A program made the position numbers and the translations under genes. 64,000 bases of DNA from Heterobilharzia americana (lineage: Eukaryota > Platyhelminthes > Trematoda > Strigeidida > Schistosomatidae). Location of the stretch: assembly GCA_944470555.2 (NCBI GenBank), contig OX104127.1, positions 141,378,786-141,442,785 on the forward strand, written 5' to 3'. Of this stretch, positions 13,590 through 24,221 are shown piece by piece. Under the pieces are notes generated by a model that ran no database searches, was not told where the DNA came from, and was given only the letters and a program-made list of their open reading frames with translations. Each line of letters opens with the position of its first letter. The stretch's first letter is position 1.

Positions 13590-14710
13590 GCGAACTTCCA
13601 CCTCACCGAAGCTAAAAGCAAGAAAGCAAAAGGGATTTCCTCGTCTACTGCAGGAGTGAACCGAACAACTCGGGCCAAGCCCCAAGAACTAGACGCGAGA
13701 GATCAAAAACTACCAGTTTTCTACGCTCGCACTATCAATATTGGATATTGGATTGGAAATTTCGTTGTGACGAATAAGTTTAATCCTTATTATAGGAACT
13801 AACGGAGAACCCTTGAGTATCAGATAGATAGAAAAAGTGTTCAGTAGCCGATTTGACGAGCAGCTCAACACAACAATGCATACTCCACCAATATCCAGTA
13901 ATGTCATGAAGTTCCAGAACTGCGATCCAAAGCTGATGAACGTAAGGATTTCGTCAAACCAAGTGTTTTTGCAAAACTTCCAACACTCAAAATAAGGAAG
14001 ACATAAGACCAGCAGTCCTGTGGAGTTGTGCGAAGTGCTAAGCGTACCCATATGCAATCAGTTCACGCACTCGTTGGAAGTAAGTAAACTCCCGAAAGAA
14101 TAGAAGCATGTTATCCTTTCACCAATTTTCAAGGGAGAAAACTGAAAAACTCTATGCAATTACAGATCGGTAGTGTTACTTTCAATACTATCCAAGGTAT
14201 TGGTAAGTCTGTTTCTAGATGTTGTTTGGGACTACCCAAACGGAAACAACATCGTTGCACCCAACATGGATTTATAATTTAACGGTCATATGCCAAAAAC
14301 TTGATAATCGCTTAGGATAACCGGACTAATAGATGAGAGAACAAGCAACCAGTCCACGTTATCTTTCTGCACTTGGCCAAAGTTTTCGATATCGTCCCAC
14401 ACTAAACTTGCACAATTGGAAACCAATAACGCTTAATATTCATTTACAGGTCCCTAAAAAGACAGGAATTGCGGAAGGTTCATTGACTTTATCAGGGGCA
14501 CAGTTGCTTTCCCAAACAAACCAGGCTTCAGTTTGTATAGGAAAGCCTTCAAACAGACCATCACTGCCTCCAAATCTATAAGCAGATAAACTGTAAAGGT
14601 TTCTGCAACCACCGAGAAAGTATCACCGAACCAAAGAAACTGAGCCTAAAGAGCTAGAAATAAGAGCTCAGAAACTGCGTGTTTCCTCTGCTTGTACTAT
14701 TGATGTTGAA
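13590..14710 (+). pseudogene. Internally broken CR1-like copy (copy F)
   Basis: It begins with the same leader as copy E (13590-13740). At about 14140-14260 there is a frame-broken RT piece corresponding to the ENYRPVALLSxLSKVLE block followed by a QHGF-like piece, and 14600-14710 matches the segment at 8140-8260. The endonuclease is not readable between leader and RT, so most of the element has been deleted or has decayed. Confidence 0.5.
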
Positions 14711-14719
14711 TTTTTTTAT

Positions 14720-15250
14720 GAACTCATCCTGATTGTTAATTGATGTATAATCTTTCGCGATGTTAGTCGTTGAAGTGTTTATATATATGTGTCCTGTTTT
14801 TTTCTTCAATGCTATCACCCTGATCGCTGCTGTTGCTTCTGTGATATCGTTCGCTAGTCATTGTTCACTCTGGCGTAGAATTGGTACTGGACTTGAATAT
14901 GATTCGACCGTCTCTTGGGACTTTGTGTTATCTTCATAGATGTTTCATTGTAAAAGGGGTAAAGTAATTGGATGGACGAATACATAAGTCACCATTTAGA
15001 GTGTGAAAGGTTTAAATCAGGTGTCCCTTTTGCCATGATAAGATAAGTGGAAAATAATTAGCCTCACTAATCGCTCTTCGTGAGGAAGATGCCCAAAACC
15101 TGTTACAGAATCAATGGTAGCCCTTCTTTCCTTTCTAGTGCATCAGCTGCCTTCTTGAAGTATGCACTGGCTGCCTGAATACAGTATTCTGAATGAAGTC
15201 TTGCATAAGTAGGGCGCAGGATCCTAAACATCTGATCAAAACGCCATCTC
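14720..15250. other. No gene recognised
   Basis: AT-richer sequence without a recognisable element or frame. It ends at the start of a SINE with a hammerhead motif. Confidence 0.4.
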
Positions 15251-15254
15251 ATCG

Positions 15255-15590
15255 CAACCCGAATGGTTCAATGGTGACGTCTCAAACTGCAACACCGGGT
15301 GACGTGGGTTCACATCTCTGGCAGATATCAGTTCCTACGATGTTGCAAATATGCCTTGCTGACGAGTACTGAAAGGTACGAAACCTTGGTCCAGGACTTC
15401 TTGCTGATTGCCTTCATCAAGCCAACATCTATTTTAAGTGCATCATGATCGTGAGTCCCCTAGCCTGGTGATGACGGTGCAAAATAATCGATACAATTCG
15501 ATAAGCACATAGTAATAGACAACATGAAGTTGGTTATCCTCCAACGACTAACCACTGTACCTCATCAAAATATTTAGAATGCTCTACGAA
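15255..15590 (+). repeat. SINE-C copy, tRNA-like promoter plus hammerhead ribozyme
   Basis: A tRNA-like head has an A-box-like GGTTCAATGGTGACG and a B-box-like GGGTTCACATCTC. It is followed about 30 bases later by a hammerhead core and a body that recurs at 37255-37620, including the shared end AACATGAAGTTGGTTA. It is a non-autonomous Pol III-type retroelement. I do not know a published name for this family. Confidence 0.65.
15353..15397 (+). ncRNA. Hammerhead ribozyme, type I minimal, core intact (SINE-C)
   Basis: All invariant elements are present in order. Helix I strand GCCTTG is followed by core CTGACGA, helix II GTAC with loop TGAAAG then GTAC, core GAAA, a tiny helix III ACC-TT-GGT, the cleavage triplet ending GTC, and the second helix I strand CAGGAC. 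Helix I pairs with one mismatch and one G-U. Helix III has three pairs and a two-base loop, the same minimal design as the schistosome satellite ribozyme. Self-cleavage would fall after position 15391. Confidence 0.75.
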
Positions 15591-15699
15591 GCAACGAAAG
15601 CATACGAAAAGCTTTTTTTCCCAGGGCATTACAGTTAACAGTTTCCGTTAAGTAGTGACTTATGATAACGCTTTTTTTTCCATTGCCCAAGGTACCAGA

Positions 15700-15985
15700 T
15701 AACCATTCATTAAGCGACCGCCGGAAAAGTTATGCCCAAACAGCATTGCTGCACTTTTGTTGGGATTGATTTCCAGGGTCACTAGTTAAGTGCATCCAGT
15801 ACTAGGTTGGAGTGCAGAACTGTCATCATCATTATGGGTGGCCCTCTGTATCTTGACTTCGTCAGCAAATGGCGATGATTTACTGAGGTTCTTTGGTATT
15901 TCACTAACGTAAAGAAGGAAGAGCAGTGGGGAACACCACTGGTGACAGGTTGCCACTCATATAGTATTTCACTTGCTCTGCTTCC
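15700..15985 (-). pseudogene. CR1-like RT fragment, opposite strand
   Basis: On the minus strand the block read as VTSGVPxCSSxxLLYVSEIP, then SPFADEVKIQRA, corresponds to the PQGSVLGPLLFLLYVND and FADD motifs of CR1-like reverse transcriptase, interrupted by frameshifts. The catalytic pair reads ADE instead of ADD. It is a separate inverted fragment placed between SINE-C and the SR2-like copy. Confidence 0.5.
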
Positions 15986-16059
15986 TCTCTGCTCTACAAC
16001 TCAATGCTACGCTGACACCAGCGAGTTCACGAGAGCCGTTCGACTGAATGGGCCTGTAA

Positions 16060-18455
16060 AAACTAAGAAAGACGATAACACTCGTCGATGCCTATTCGTA
16101 ACCTCCGCCTAAGCAGCTACCGACTGCAGTTCGGATGATGCTAAGGATGAATTCAGTGGAAAGCTGTCAATTTTGCTGCATTCAGCAAAATACTTATATG
16201 TAATCATAATGGCAGGTGACTTTCATACTCATTTAGGTAAGCTGAGCCAGCCAATTGGAAAGGCATCTTAGGAGTATTTATGGAGTCCCGTGCCAACGAT
16301 TCGACAACGGTAATCGTCCTCTGCAATTTTTTCCGCCAATTAATTGTTTCTGGCCAGCACTAACTTTAAGCTTAAGGGGATGAACTTTCACATGACGCCC
16401 GCCAACATCAAATCAACGATGAACTCATTGTTATAAACCATCTTTGGAGAGTATCAGTGGGGGATCGCTGCTTTTTCTAGAGTACTAGTTTGGATTGCGA
16501 TCACGTGGTAGTACGGGTTAGTGTATGTGTGAGTGCACCTAAATGGTCACAGGAAACAGGCGACAGTAAAACCTATGCTTGAATGGAAGATGGGAACACC
16601 AAGTAGCTAAACATTTGTCTGAACATGGTAGCAATGCCCATCTTGAGGAAACCTGGTGTGGTATTAAGTCTGCTGTAGAAGCAGCGGTGACCTAAATCCG
16701 AAGGTTAGACAATGTCATTGGATTTCCACGACGTCATCGGAACTGATTGATGCGAAAAGACTGATTCCAGCAGGTTGTGATCACAACAAAGATTGAAAGC
16801 AACTTAAACGTAAAATGACCGTGAGTCTTCGCGATGACCACAAACAGTGGTGCGTGATGAAATCGAAAGGGATGCAGAAGGCATCAGCGTTGGGTAACAC
16901 TCATCAACTATTTAGGCTTATTTGGGATATCTGAGAGAAGAAGACGGTGATGAGTGAAGCGTATCCGAAAAGCATGGGATGCTGATAACCTCCCAAAACG
17001 TTGGGCACTACTCTTTGAAGCTCACTTCAACTGACCCCCAGCGACGCTTCAGTTTCTCAACATCCAGCCACCTGGAACCTAAATGGAACGTAGACGCCGG
17101 TCCTCCAACTCTCCTTGAAGTTGAGAAGGCTGTTTGTAACCTGAAACGATGCAAAGCAGCAGGATCTGATTGTTCGCCACCAGACGTTTCCGAATATGGT
17201 AATAGGAAACTGCTAATTAAAGGGACGGAAGTACTAGGTAGTGTGTGAAAATTATATGTAGTGCCACCAGACTGGTATACTTATCTGTTTATTCCAGTCT
17301 GTAAGGAAGGAGAGGAGTCTTTCTGTGATAACCATATAGGAATTAGTTTGACCAGTATTGTGTCCAAGACTCTAGGATCGACCGTTATCTGACGCCTAAC
17401 CGGGGCTCAAGAACAGCAAAGTCGAGAGAACCTGATAGGTTTCAGACCTAGACGAGAGTGCGTCAATCATACTTTCACTCTTCAACGGATTCCGGAACAT
17501 AGGAATACTTACTAGCCAGTGGCCGACACTTGCCATGTTTCTTGACCTGAAGGCGGCAACATTTGACTCTGTCGATCGCGAGGTGTTGTGGCAATGTCTG
17601 ACTGTGAAGGGATTACCGAGCAAGTACATAACGCTAATCAGAGCTCTTTGCTCGAACTCACTCAGCTGTTTAAGGGCTTATTGAGTTGTCATGGGAATTG
17701 ACGACAACTAGTAGTATCATTTTGGGCTACCCATTGCCACCGTTCCTATTTAACTTCGTTGTAGACGTAGTAATGGATATAACCTTAGGCACGTCTGACT
17801 TAATAGGGATCGATGTGCTTCATAGAGGCCGTGTGGTTGATTTGCGGTATGCAGATGATATTGTCCTGCTAGTTGAAGACGATGACAAAATGCAGGGTTC
17901 TCTGAACGCGTTGATCAGAAATCTGAGTATGTTCAGTTGCCATGCATTTCGTGCCTATCAAATGCAAGATAATTCCCCAGAACTGGTCAGCTGCAAGTAC
18001 TCCAGTTTAGGGATAGAAAGTGAAGTTGTGGTGTGTGTCGACCACTCCACTTACTTTGTTGACTTCACCAGCCAGCCGAACGAACTGGTTGCTGACGAAT
18101 TCTCAGCTCGGATATAGAACGTCCGTTTATCATTTGCCTACTTGCATCGCCTGTGGCACCGGCGAGACATCCGACTAACTATCAAAGGACAAGTACACTG
18201 CGCTACTGTTCGTTCTCTCCTGTTATACGGCCTTGGGAAATGGTCTTTAAAAGTAGATGTGAAGTAGTTATAGGGTTTTGATCACAGATTTCTCCGTAGC
18301 ATTGCTCGCATGTGGTGGACTCACCGTGTGAGCAATGCTTACGTTAGGCGAACGGTACTAGAAAAGGCACGCAATTCGATTGTTTTGCTGAAGTAGGTTT
18401 GGGCTAGAAAAAGGTAACCGGACTAAAAAGTGTTGTCAGTCCTTGAAGTCTCTGA
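16060..18455 (+). pseudogene. RTE/SR2-like non-LTR retrotransposon, endonuclease and RT, degenerate
   Basis: This is a second LINE lineage. The endonuclease is recognisable at 16110-16260: a CSSDDAKDEF piece, then IMAGDFHTHLGKLSQ with the GD catalytic region. The RT region starts at 16979 with EVEKAVCNLKRCKAAGSD. It continues with a CDNHIGISLTSIVSK-like block at 17310-17380, GFRPRRECVN at 17440, and MFLDLKAATFDSVDRE at 17535-17580 (an AFD equivalent with a frame slip). At 17686-18117 comes YPLPPFLFNFVVDV and DLRYADDIVLLVED with the intact YADD catalytic motif. The post-RT piece IKGQVHCATVRSLLLYG-like lies at 18185-18235. Several stops and frame changes make it inactive. The family resembles SR2 of S. 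mansoni (RTE clade), which is inference. Confidence 0.75.
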
Positions 18456-18625
18456 CTGTCGATCTGATCAGCAACCTTGTGCACATTCGTGCAGTAGGCA
18501 ATGAGCCACATTTATTATCTGAAGAGTAGTGACTGTACAAACGTCAGTACGTGGGACGGGGTTCGAACTTGTAACCCGCTGGTTGATAATCATCTCTCCA
18601 AACCACAGCCACAGTTCCACTTTAG
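18456..18625 (-). repeat. SINE-D copy inserted into the SR2-like 3' end
   Basis: It shares CAACCTTGTGCACATTCGTG and GGTTCGAAC-type B-box sequence with copies at 19600, 28295, 33700, 41395 and 51430. On the minus strand an A-box-like region is followed by the GGTTCGAAC B box, so it is a tRNA-derived SINE read on the minus strand. It splits the SR2-like tail: matching sequence stops at about 18455 and resumes at about 18627. Confidence 0.6.
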
Positions 18626-18960
18626 TCTGGTTTGAGCTGAGTAAGGAAAAGTAAACTTTTGGTTAGGGTATGCATTACAACAGCAACCATTGATTGAAGA
18701 CTCTAGGTGATATGGCTCAGGATCGATCTTAGTGGCACAGATATGTCTATACATTACCTTCATCTTAATCTTCATTATTTTCTCATTCCTCCCTTTTCTA
18801 ATTTACCACTTTTGATCTCTTTATTCTTTATTTCTTTATCCATCAAATTAGAGCATTCTCCCTTGAACTTCTGATATTAGGTGTAGCGACTTGGACAATT
18901 ATGCAGTAATGCTAGGTCCTATATTGATTTCTGTGTGTTTGTCAACGTACTCTACAGTTA
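18626..18960 (+). pseudogene. SR2-like element 3' end (continuation after SINE-D)
   Basis: It carries the terminal coding and 3' part of the SR2-like element: a GATTGAAGACTCTAGGTGAT stretch encoding the WLETLGDMA-type segment, the terminal CTTAATCTTCATT run, and the GGTGTAGCGACTTGGAC and CCTGGTCCTAT-type 3' tail. The same tail recurs at 30290-30710, 31390-31590, 32995-33085 and in part at 58000-58190. Confidence 0.6.
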
Positions 18961-19595
18961 ACCGTTATGTTGAGGTAGACATACATTTTCAGAGGTAGAT
19001 ATAAAACATGTTTAAGAAAGCTGATGGAACATAGCTATGAAGTCTATAAGGGTAATAAACAATTCCCATGTCTAATATTCGAATAAAGAATTTATTACTG
19101 CGAATAAATACAATGACTTTCTAAATTCTGTGTGTAGTCATAGCTTCGCTCCAATTACAAAATTAACCTTTTCATACATCTTCCTCAATCACATTAGTGG
19201 AAATTGATGACAATGGATCTGTTTAATCTAAGATATATAAAACTACTAAAAGTTACAGGAATTAAAGTTCACGTTTAAATTACCATATAAAAGTCTTTAT
19301 AAACCTTCTTGATGTATGGCTACGCAGTTCCACAACCAGAAATGAATGAATGCTGTTACTATGTTAATTCGTTGTCACGATAAAAATCATCAAAACGCGT
19401 AATGCCATCAACACAAATGGTTGATAACTAATGTACCAGAAACTTAACAAATGCCCAACTCCGCATACATTTTGAAGAAATGGTAGGTTACATGTGTGTA
19501 AGTATTCCTGCACTAGGTTGAGGAAACCCTGGTGGACATAAAACTTCCCCAGGGGAGGTCAGTCAGAACCAACAACTACCAAGGTCTAAAATCAA
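18961..19595. other. No gene recognised
   Basis: AT-rich sequence with short frames only. Here the base composition changes from the LINE-dominated first 18.9 kb to the AT-rich host background. Confidence 0.45.
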
Positions 19596-19599
19596 ATCG

Positions 19600-19770
19600 A
19601 AACGCACTCACCAACCTTGTGTGCATTTGTGCACTAGACAATGGGCCACACCTATTTTGTGAGGTCTACTGATACTTCTTGGTTACCCAAACCACTGTAT
19701 GTGTAGCGATGTTCAAACTCGGGACCTACTGGTTGAAATCGAGCAATCTAAACCAATGATACACAGCTCC
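19600..19770 (-). repeat. SINE-D copy
   Basis: Same family as 18456-18625. It shares the CAACCTTGTGTGCATTTGTG start, the CCACACCTATT block and the (reverse) B-box region near 19705-19720. The promoter lies on the minus strand. Confidence 0.6.
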
Positions 19771-20094
19771 GAAACCATCATGGGAACATATCCTCAGCGA
19801 ATTAATCTCAATGTACTGATGCCTATAAGAATTTGAAGACAGTTTTTTCATAACTAAGTCTTATCAACAATGGAAAGCTGTTTTGCTCTGCTTTAAAGCT
19901 CCTCAAAAGTGTACGTCTCAGACTCCCTATTGGGTCGAAATAAAAGTCTTCAGATGCTTGACAGATACAGTGGCGATTATTCAATAGTTTTTCGTCAGAA
20001 TTTTGTCACTTCCTATCTGAACCAATCTGTGATATACTGCATGCTGGTTGAAGCGCAAGATATATTCATATTTTTAAGGCTGTTCATCACAGGA

Positions 20095-20225
20095 TGACAT
20101 CACTTGGGGACTCATTGAAAATCTGGAAGCACTGGAAAACCGTTGTGACCTAGTATCAGACTCCTCAGCAGTACACATACTAAAATGAAACCGCTGTCCA
20201 GTGCTCACACGTTTTCAATGGTTCT
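20095..20225 (-). repeat. Degenerate SINE-B fragment
   Basis: It contains the SINE-B hammerhead region read backward: CCTCAGCAGT near 20165 and GCTGTCCAGTGCTCAC near 20193. The two halves are rearranged, since parts of both strands are present, so this is a scrambled or foldback copy next to the Penelope-like element. The ribozyme is not intact. Confidence 0.45.
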
Positions 20226-20314
20226 TCGAATGATATCAACCTGTGATGAATACAACCTTAAAAATAAAATTCCCATGATATAAGTGTAAAACTTGGGCAC
20301 TGTGGTCGAGTATA

Positions 20315-20518
20315 ATTCCATTTTAGTCTGTTTATTAGAAATATCACACAGTAAAACAGCAGCATTTACTGGATAACGTTTCGGACATAATTTATTGTCC
20401 ATATTCATATCAGGTAACTCCACAACTTCGAGACAGTCTTTATATATTTCTAGTTTTCTCTCCTTCTCTATGATGACAAGGGTAGTAGAATTTTCCATGT
20501 ATGTGGGACAGGTGCAGA
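20315..20518 (-). repeat. Left inverted terminal repeat of Penelope-like element PLE-1
   Basis: About 204 bases that are the reverse complement of 21361-21563. Both encode, on opposite strands, the same frame containing ERKLEIYKDCLEVVELPDM, with only a few substitutions between the arms (for example CPKRYP against CLKRYP). Penelope-like elements are known to carry LTR-like or inverted partial repeats created at insertion. Confidence 0.85.
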
Positions 20519-21410
20519 ATCACTTCGACTCCATGTATTGCAAGATTCCACGGAGGCAAGAAGGAAATCTAGAGACTATTGTCTATAGAAAAACTACCCA
20601 TTCTAATCGCTACTTAGACTTCGAATCCTCCCACCCCATTTCAGTTAAAGTAGGCCTTATTAAATCCTTAAGTGATAGAGCGAAAAAGCTTACTAGTAGG
20701 TTGAGAAATCTGCGACAAGAAATTAGACACATCAAGAATACCCTACGTCTTAATAATTACCCACCAAAATTTATAAATAAATTCATAAGAAATCGAAAGA
20801 AAAATATTAGCAGTGGTAGTAGTAGTAATACAGATGTTATCAATAATAATCCCACTACTAGTGGTAATAATGGCGACAGGGTTAAGAGAGAATTCAAAAC
20901 CTCTGCTGTGTTACCATACAAGGAAGGCACCTCAGAAGCACTACGAAGAATTCTCAATAAGGCTGGCTGGGATTAAAGTGGCATTCAAACCAACAAACTC
21001 ACTTAGAAACAAGCTTTGTAGGTTAAAAGATCCTATCGATGCAATTAAGCAAAATAATCTGGTCTACCAGATTCCTTGCAATGATTGCGAGGTCAAGTAC
21101 ATATGTCAAAGCAGTCGACCAGGGTCGGTTAGAATAAAAGAGCACAAAAACTTAGCTAAGTCAGGATTAGTAGATCCTAATAAGATAAGAAATTTAGAGA
21201 AAAACTCGGCTATAGCTCTGTATGCGATGACACACAATCACACAGTAGGGTGGGATAGGGTGACAGTGTTGAGAACTACGTTAGTTGGGTGGAGGGAGAG
21301 GTTGATAACCGAATCTTTGTTTATCGAATCAACACCAAACACATGCAATCGAAATGATGCTGCACCTGTCCCACATACATGGAAAATTCTACTACCCTTG
21401 TCATCATAGA
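20519..21410 (+). pseudogene. Penelope-like element PLE-1: 3' RT part, linker and GIY-YIG endonuclease
   Basis: This is a 5'-truncated Penelope-like retroelement protein. It enters at the end of the RT domain (LETIVYRKTTHSNRYLDF), passes through the RT thumb and linker, then a low-complexity Ser/Asn-rich run around 20810-20870. It then reads into the GIY-YIG endonuclease: VYQIPCNDCEVKYICQSSR, with the second Tyr-Ile kept but the usual Gly replaced by Cys. The conserved RIKEH block follows, and the C-terminal ESLFIE glutamate and CNRN are kept. A 4-base tandem duplication (GGCT GGCT) near 20960 shifts the frame between linker and endonuclease, so the copy is broken. Normal PLE ORFs are about 700-1000 residues; only about 290 are represented. 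Confidence 0.8.
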
Positions 21411-21563
21411 GAAGGAGAGAAAACTAGAAATATATAAAGACTGTCTCGAAGTTGTGGAGTTACCTGATATGAATATGGACAATAAATTGTGTCTGAAACG
21501 TTATCCAGTAAATGCTGCTGTTTTACTGTGTAATGTTTCTAATAAACAGACTGGAATAAAATT
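21361..21563 (+). repeat. Right inverted terminal repeat of PLE-1
   Basis: The matching arm of the 20315-20518 repeat. It overlaps the last codons of the endonuclease and continues through a DNKLCLKRYPVNAAVLL frame. The near identity of the arms, compared with the decayed state of the LINEs, suggests a fairly young insertion. Confidence 0.85.
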
Positions 21564-21569
21564 CCTATA

Positions 21570-22680
21570 AACTTCAAACTACATATCTACATTTATTTGT
21601 GATCTTTTACCTATGCACGATTAAGTATTGGACTTTACGATTAGAAAGTCTTTAGGCTTATGTTTAGATTTCAGATTAGGAGTTTCATGGCATTCAGATA
21701 AAGAATAATTGTTTACTTTCTCATGTTAATTTTCACGTTTTTAGCGTCATCATCGCTTTTATACAACTTTCTGAATCTGTGGGACTCCATATAGCGTATG
21801 GTTTGATTTTAGCAGGAAATTGTCGCACTCAATAAAAATAAGTCGCTAAATCACATTGAACTGCTATAATTGTCAAAACGAATCAAGACTCATATTGCTG
21901 CTTTTAGTTACATGAGTCGATGTTCTAAAAAGTTTGCTCAGCGGCATGTACACTTAACTAATAACGGTTAGATGGAAGGTTCCAATCCACTTAACCTACT
22001 TCTTCTTGGACCTTCACACATAAGATGCAGTTCATAGCATGACGTAACATACTGGCTTACATATAGACTGCTAATTATGTTATTATTTATCCTCCAAGAT
22101 CTAATCCTTTCCATCGCGATTGTGTGGGTGGAAAGTAAATGAAACAAACTTATCTTCTGACATTATTAGAAGTCGCCTTTTAGGTTAATTACTGGTTAAT
22201 TAATGTTCTTTATGCTTCTATTTAATACGTTGGTCTATTGTCTCATTCAGAATAAGATTCAATATCGAAAAGTTAGTGATTGCCTAATACTATTTGAAAT
22301 ATTTATTACTGAGTGTTTCATCACTGCTTCCAACTGACTGTTCTTATAGTGAATTACTATTTCTTTAGGAATTTTATGCACATACATCCAGTATCCATAA
22401 ACTAACTTAGTCATTTCGGCGTTCTGGTCATTTCACTTATTTTGATTATATTAACTGTGTCACCTAGAAAAATTTCCTACACAACCATAAAATGCAATAA
22501 CTTATATTCTTTTTTGTATATCAGCTGCATATCTTCCCATCACTTTCTCAGAATAAAATATAGTAGTATATCGTAGGTTCTGAAAGTGCTTACGGCAAAT
22601 TGCAGGCTAAATAGTGAGCGTAAAAACAATGATTTTGATTGCATATAATCTTGTTTATTATTCTACCAACCTGTCAGTTT
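21570..22680. other. No gene recognised; unlocated 5' part of the FIBP gene may lie here or upstream
   Basis: AT-rich, with short frames only. The FIBP gene needs an upstream exon for its first roughly 35 residues. I looked for the expected acidic start with a short Leu-Trp-Leu motif and did not find a convincing exon here. Confidence 0.4.
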
Positions 22681-22685
22681 CACAG

Positions 22686-22879
22686 GTGTGTTCAGTTTTG
22701 GCACAGTCACCTTCTGTGGAGGAGTTTCGTATGACAAATGATATGTTGGCTGCGCATACCAGGGACCACTTTGCACAATTCACACTCTTAGAAACGGGTT
22801 TGCGGCATCCAGATTCTTTCATGAAGGACTGTGCATACCATCAGCTTACACCAGAAACTCGCAGACAACTAATTCATAT
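22686..22879 (+). CDS. FIBP: FIBP homologue, exon A (first located exon)
   Basis: This is part of a homologue of the acidic FGF (FGF1) intracellular-binding protein. In vertebrates it is a cytosolic and nuclear partner of internalised FGF1; its role in flatworms is not known. The exon follows a TTTCACAG acceptor and ends at CAT AT/GTAAGT, phase 2. It reads VCSVLAQSPSVEEF, then a DHFAQFTLLETGLRHP block and LTPETRRQLIHI, which aligns with roughly residues 36-94 of the human protein (about 360 residues). Seven further exons (24222-36798) continue the same protein in order. The gene has seven located introns of 148-3620 bases filled with SINEs and LINE ends. The start codon and first exon were not found, so the phase at the acceptor is inferred from the frame. 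Confidence 0.8.
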
Positions 22880-23238
22880 GTAAGTTGATTCTCTGTTTTA
22901 ATCGCTGATGGCTTTTATAATAAAAAGTTATTTTAGATTTTTTGTATATTATAGATGATGTTTGATGTTAGATGGGTGAAGGCAGTCTGTAGGAAGCTCT
23001 GCAACTAGGTTTCGTGTTTGTTGACACTCCTCAACATGGTGTGTCTACAACATTGATGGTTTGATGTTCCTTGAGAGATTCAACTCCAGCTCTGCTGTCA
23101 GAGATGTTATCACTGAACTATTTGGATTGCTCAGGTCATAAATCATGAAATCAACGAATAATCTGTTTAATACATTCCTGATAAAGACTCCAAAACAATA
23201 AGTCGCTGATCAATTCTGTTTTATTAGATCTGACTGAG

Positions 23239-23241
<3 letters not shown>

Positions 23242-23315
<74 letters not shown>
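23242..23315. repeat. (AT)n microsatellite
   Basis: An uninterrupted AT dinucleotide run of about 36 units inside the first located FIBP intron (22880-24221). The long Tyr-Ile frame it creates is not a gene. Confidence 0.95.
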
Positions 23316-23322
<7 letters not shown>

Positions 23323-23534
23323 TTCAAATTCAATTCTTGGGTAACAAGTATATGAAATATTCTCAGCTTAAATTTTTTGCTGGTTGTAATGCACAAACCA
23401 AACCACTGAAATAATTTTTTGCAGTGTTTCGGAAGCATATTAAATTCCTAGTTATATTAATCGTTCTGATAGAAAGGTTTGGTGCTGAAACCAGTGAACT
23501 ACAATACGATTTATGGGGAACACAAAAAACGGTA

Positions 23535-24045
23535 ATTTTCTTTTTCTCTTGGGTTCCTATTGGAATATAGGACTTCAGTAGCACACCTCCATTCACTCTG
23601 TTCTCTGCAGTCTTTTGGGCCTGGCACCACGACTACCTAGAAGCTCTCATTTCTTCTTCACATCATTTCCTCCACGCCACCATGGGACTCCCAACTCATC
23701 GTTTCCCCTCCGGGTTCCACTCGAGGGCCTGGTGCGTGATGTCCCCAGTCGGCCTTCTAGTGTATGTCCAATCCAATCCATCTCCACTTTCTTCTGCATA
23801 TTTGTTGGGTGATAGGTTCTTGGTTGGTTCATCACCAGCCAGATTTCCTTGTTGCTTATTCTTATTATTCTGGCCATCTGATCTTCCGTATCCAGTGATC
23901 GTAGGCAGTTGTTGATGATTGTCTGTAGTCTGTTGGAAGTGCTTTTCGTGACACGCCACGTTTCTGAACCATCACATAGCAGCACTGACCTGACATTGGT
24001 GTTGGAAATCTGTATCTTGTTCTTTGTGCTGAGTGCAGTAGATTA
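23535..24045 (-). pseudogene. RTE-like (Perere-3/SR3-like) 3' end, minus strand
   Basis: Minus-strand frame 23647-23985 reads LLCDGSETWRVTKS, then INNCLRSL, then KKVEMDWIGHTL and TRRGNDELGVPWWRG. This is the C-terminal region of a second RTE family (LLYGxETWRxT, then INxCLR, then WxWIGHTLR). The 3' terminus at 23535-23580 (CTTGGGTTCCTATTGGAATA on the plus strand) is the same as at 32455 and 39230. A 5'-truncated insertion in the FIBP intron. Confidence 0.7.
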
Positions 24046-24221
24046 AAAAGGTTATTTAGTTCAATTTAACCTGATTATAACCACAGGTTGTTCTTTAAAA
24101 GTTAAAACAATGTGAATAAGCTGGAAATCTACCTTACATTTATCATTCATAAACCGAAAGTTATTCTTTAACAGTGTGTAACTTTTCTGTATTTATTATA
24201 TCCCAATATCACATTATTTAG

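Noticed and set aside
20358..20420. Hammerhead in the PLE-1 terminal repeats (CTGATATGA and GAAAC around a GGAC/GTCC stem)
   Set aside because: The CUGANGA core has two extra bases and helix I does not abut it, so it is a resemblance only. Penelope-like elements can carry hammerheads, so a covariance search would be worthwhile.
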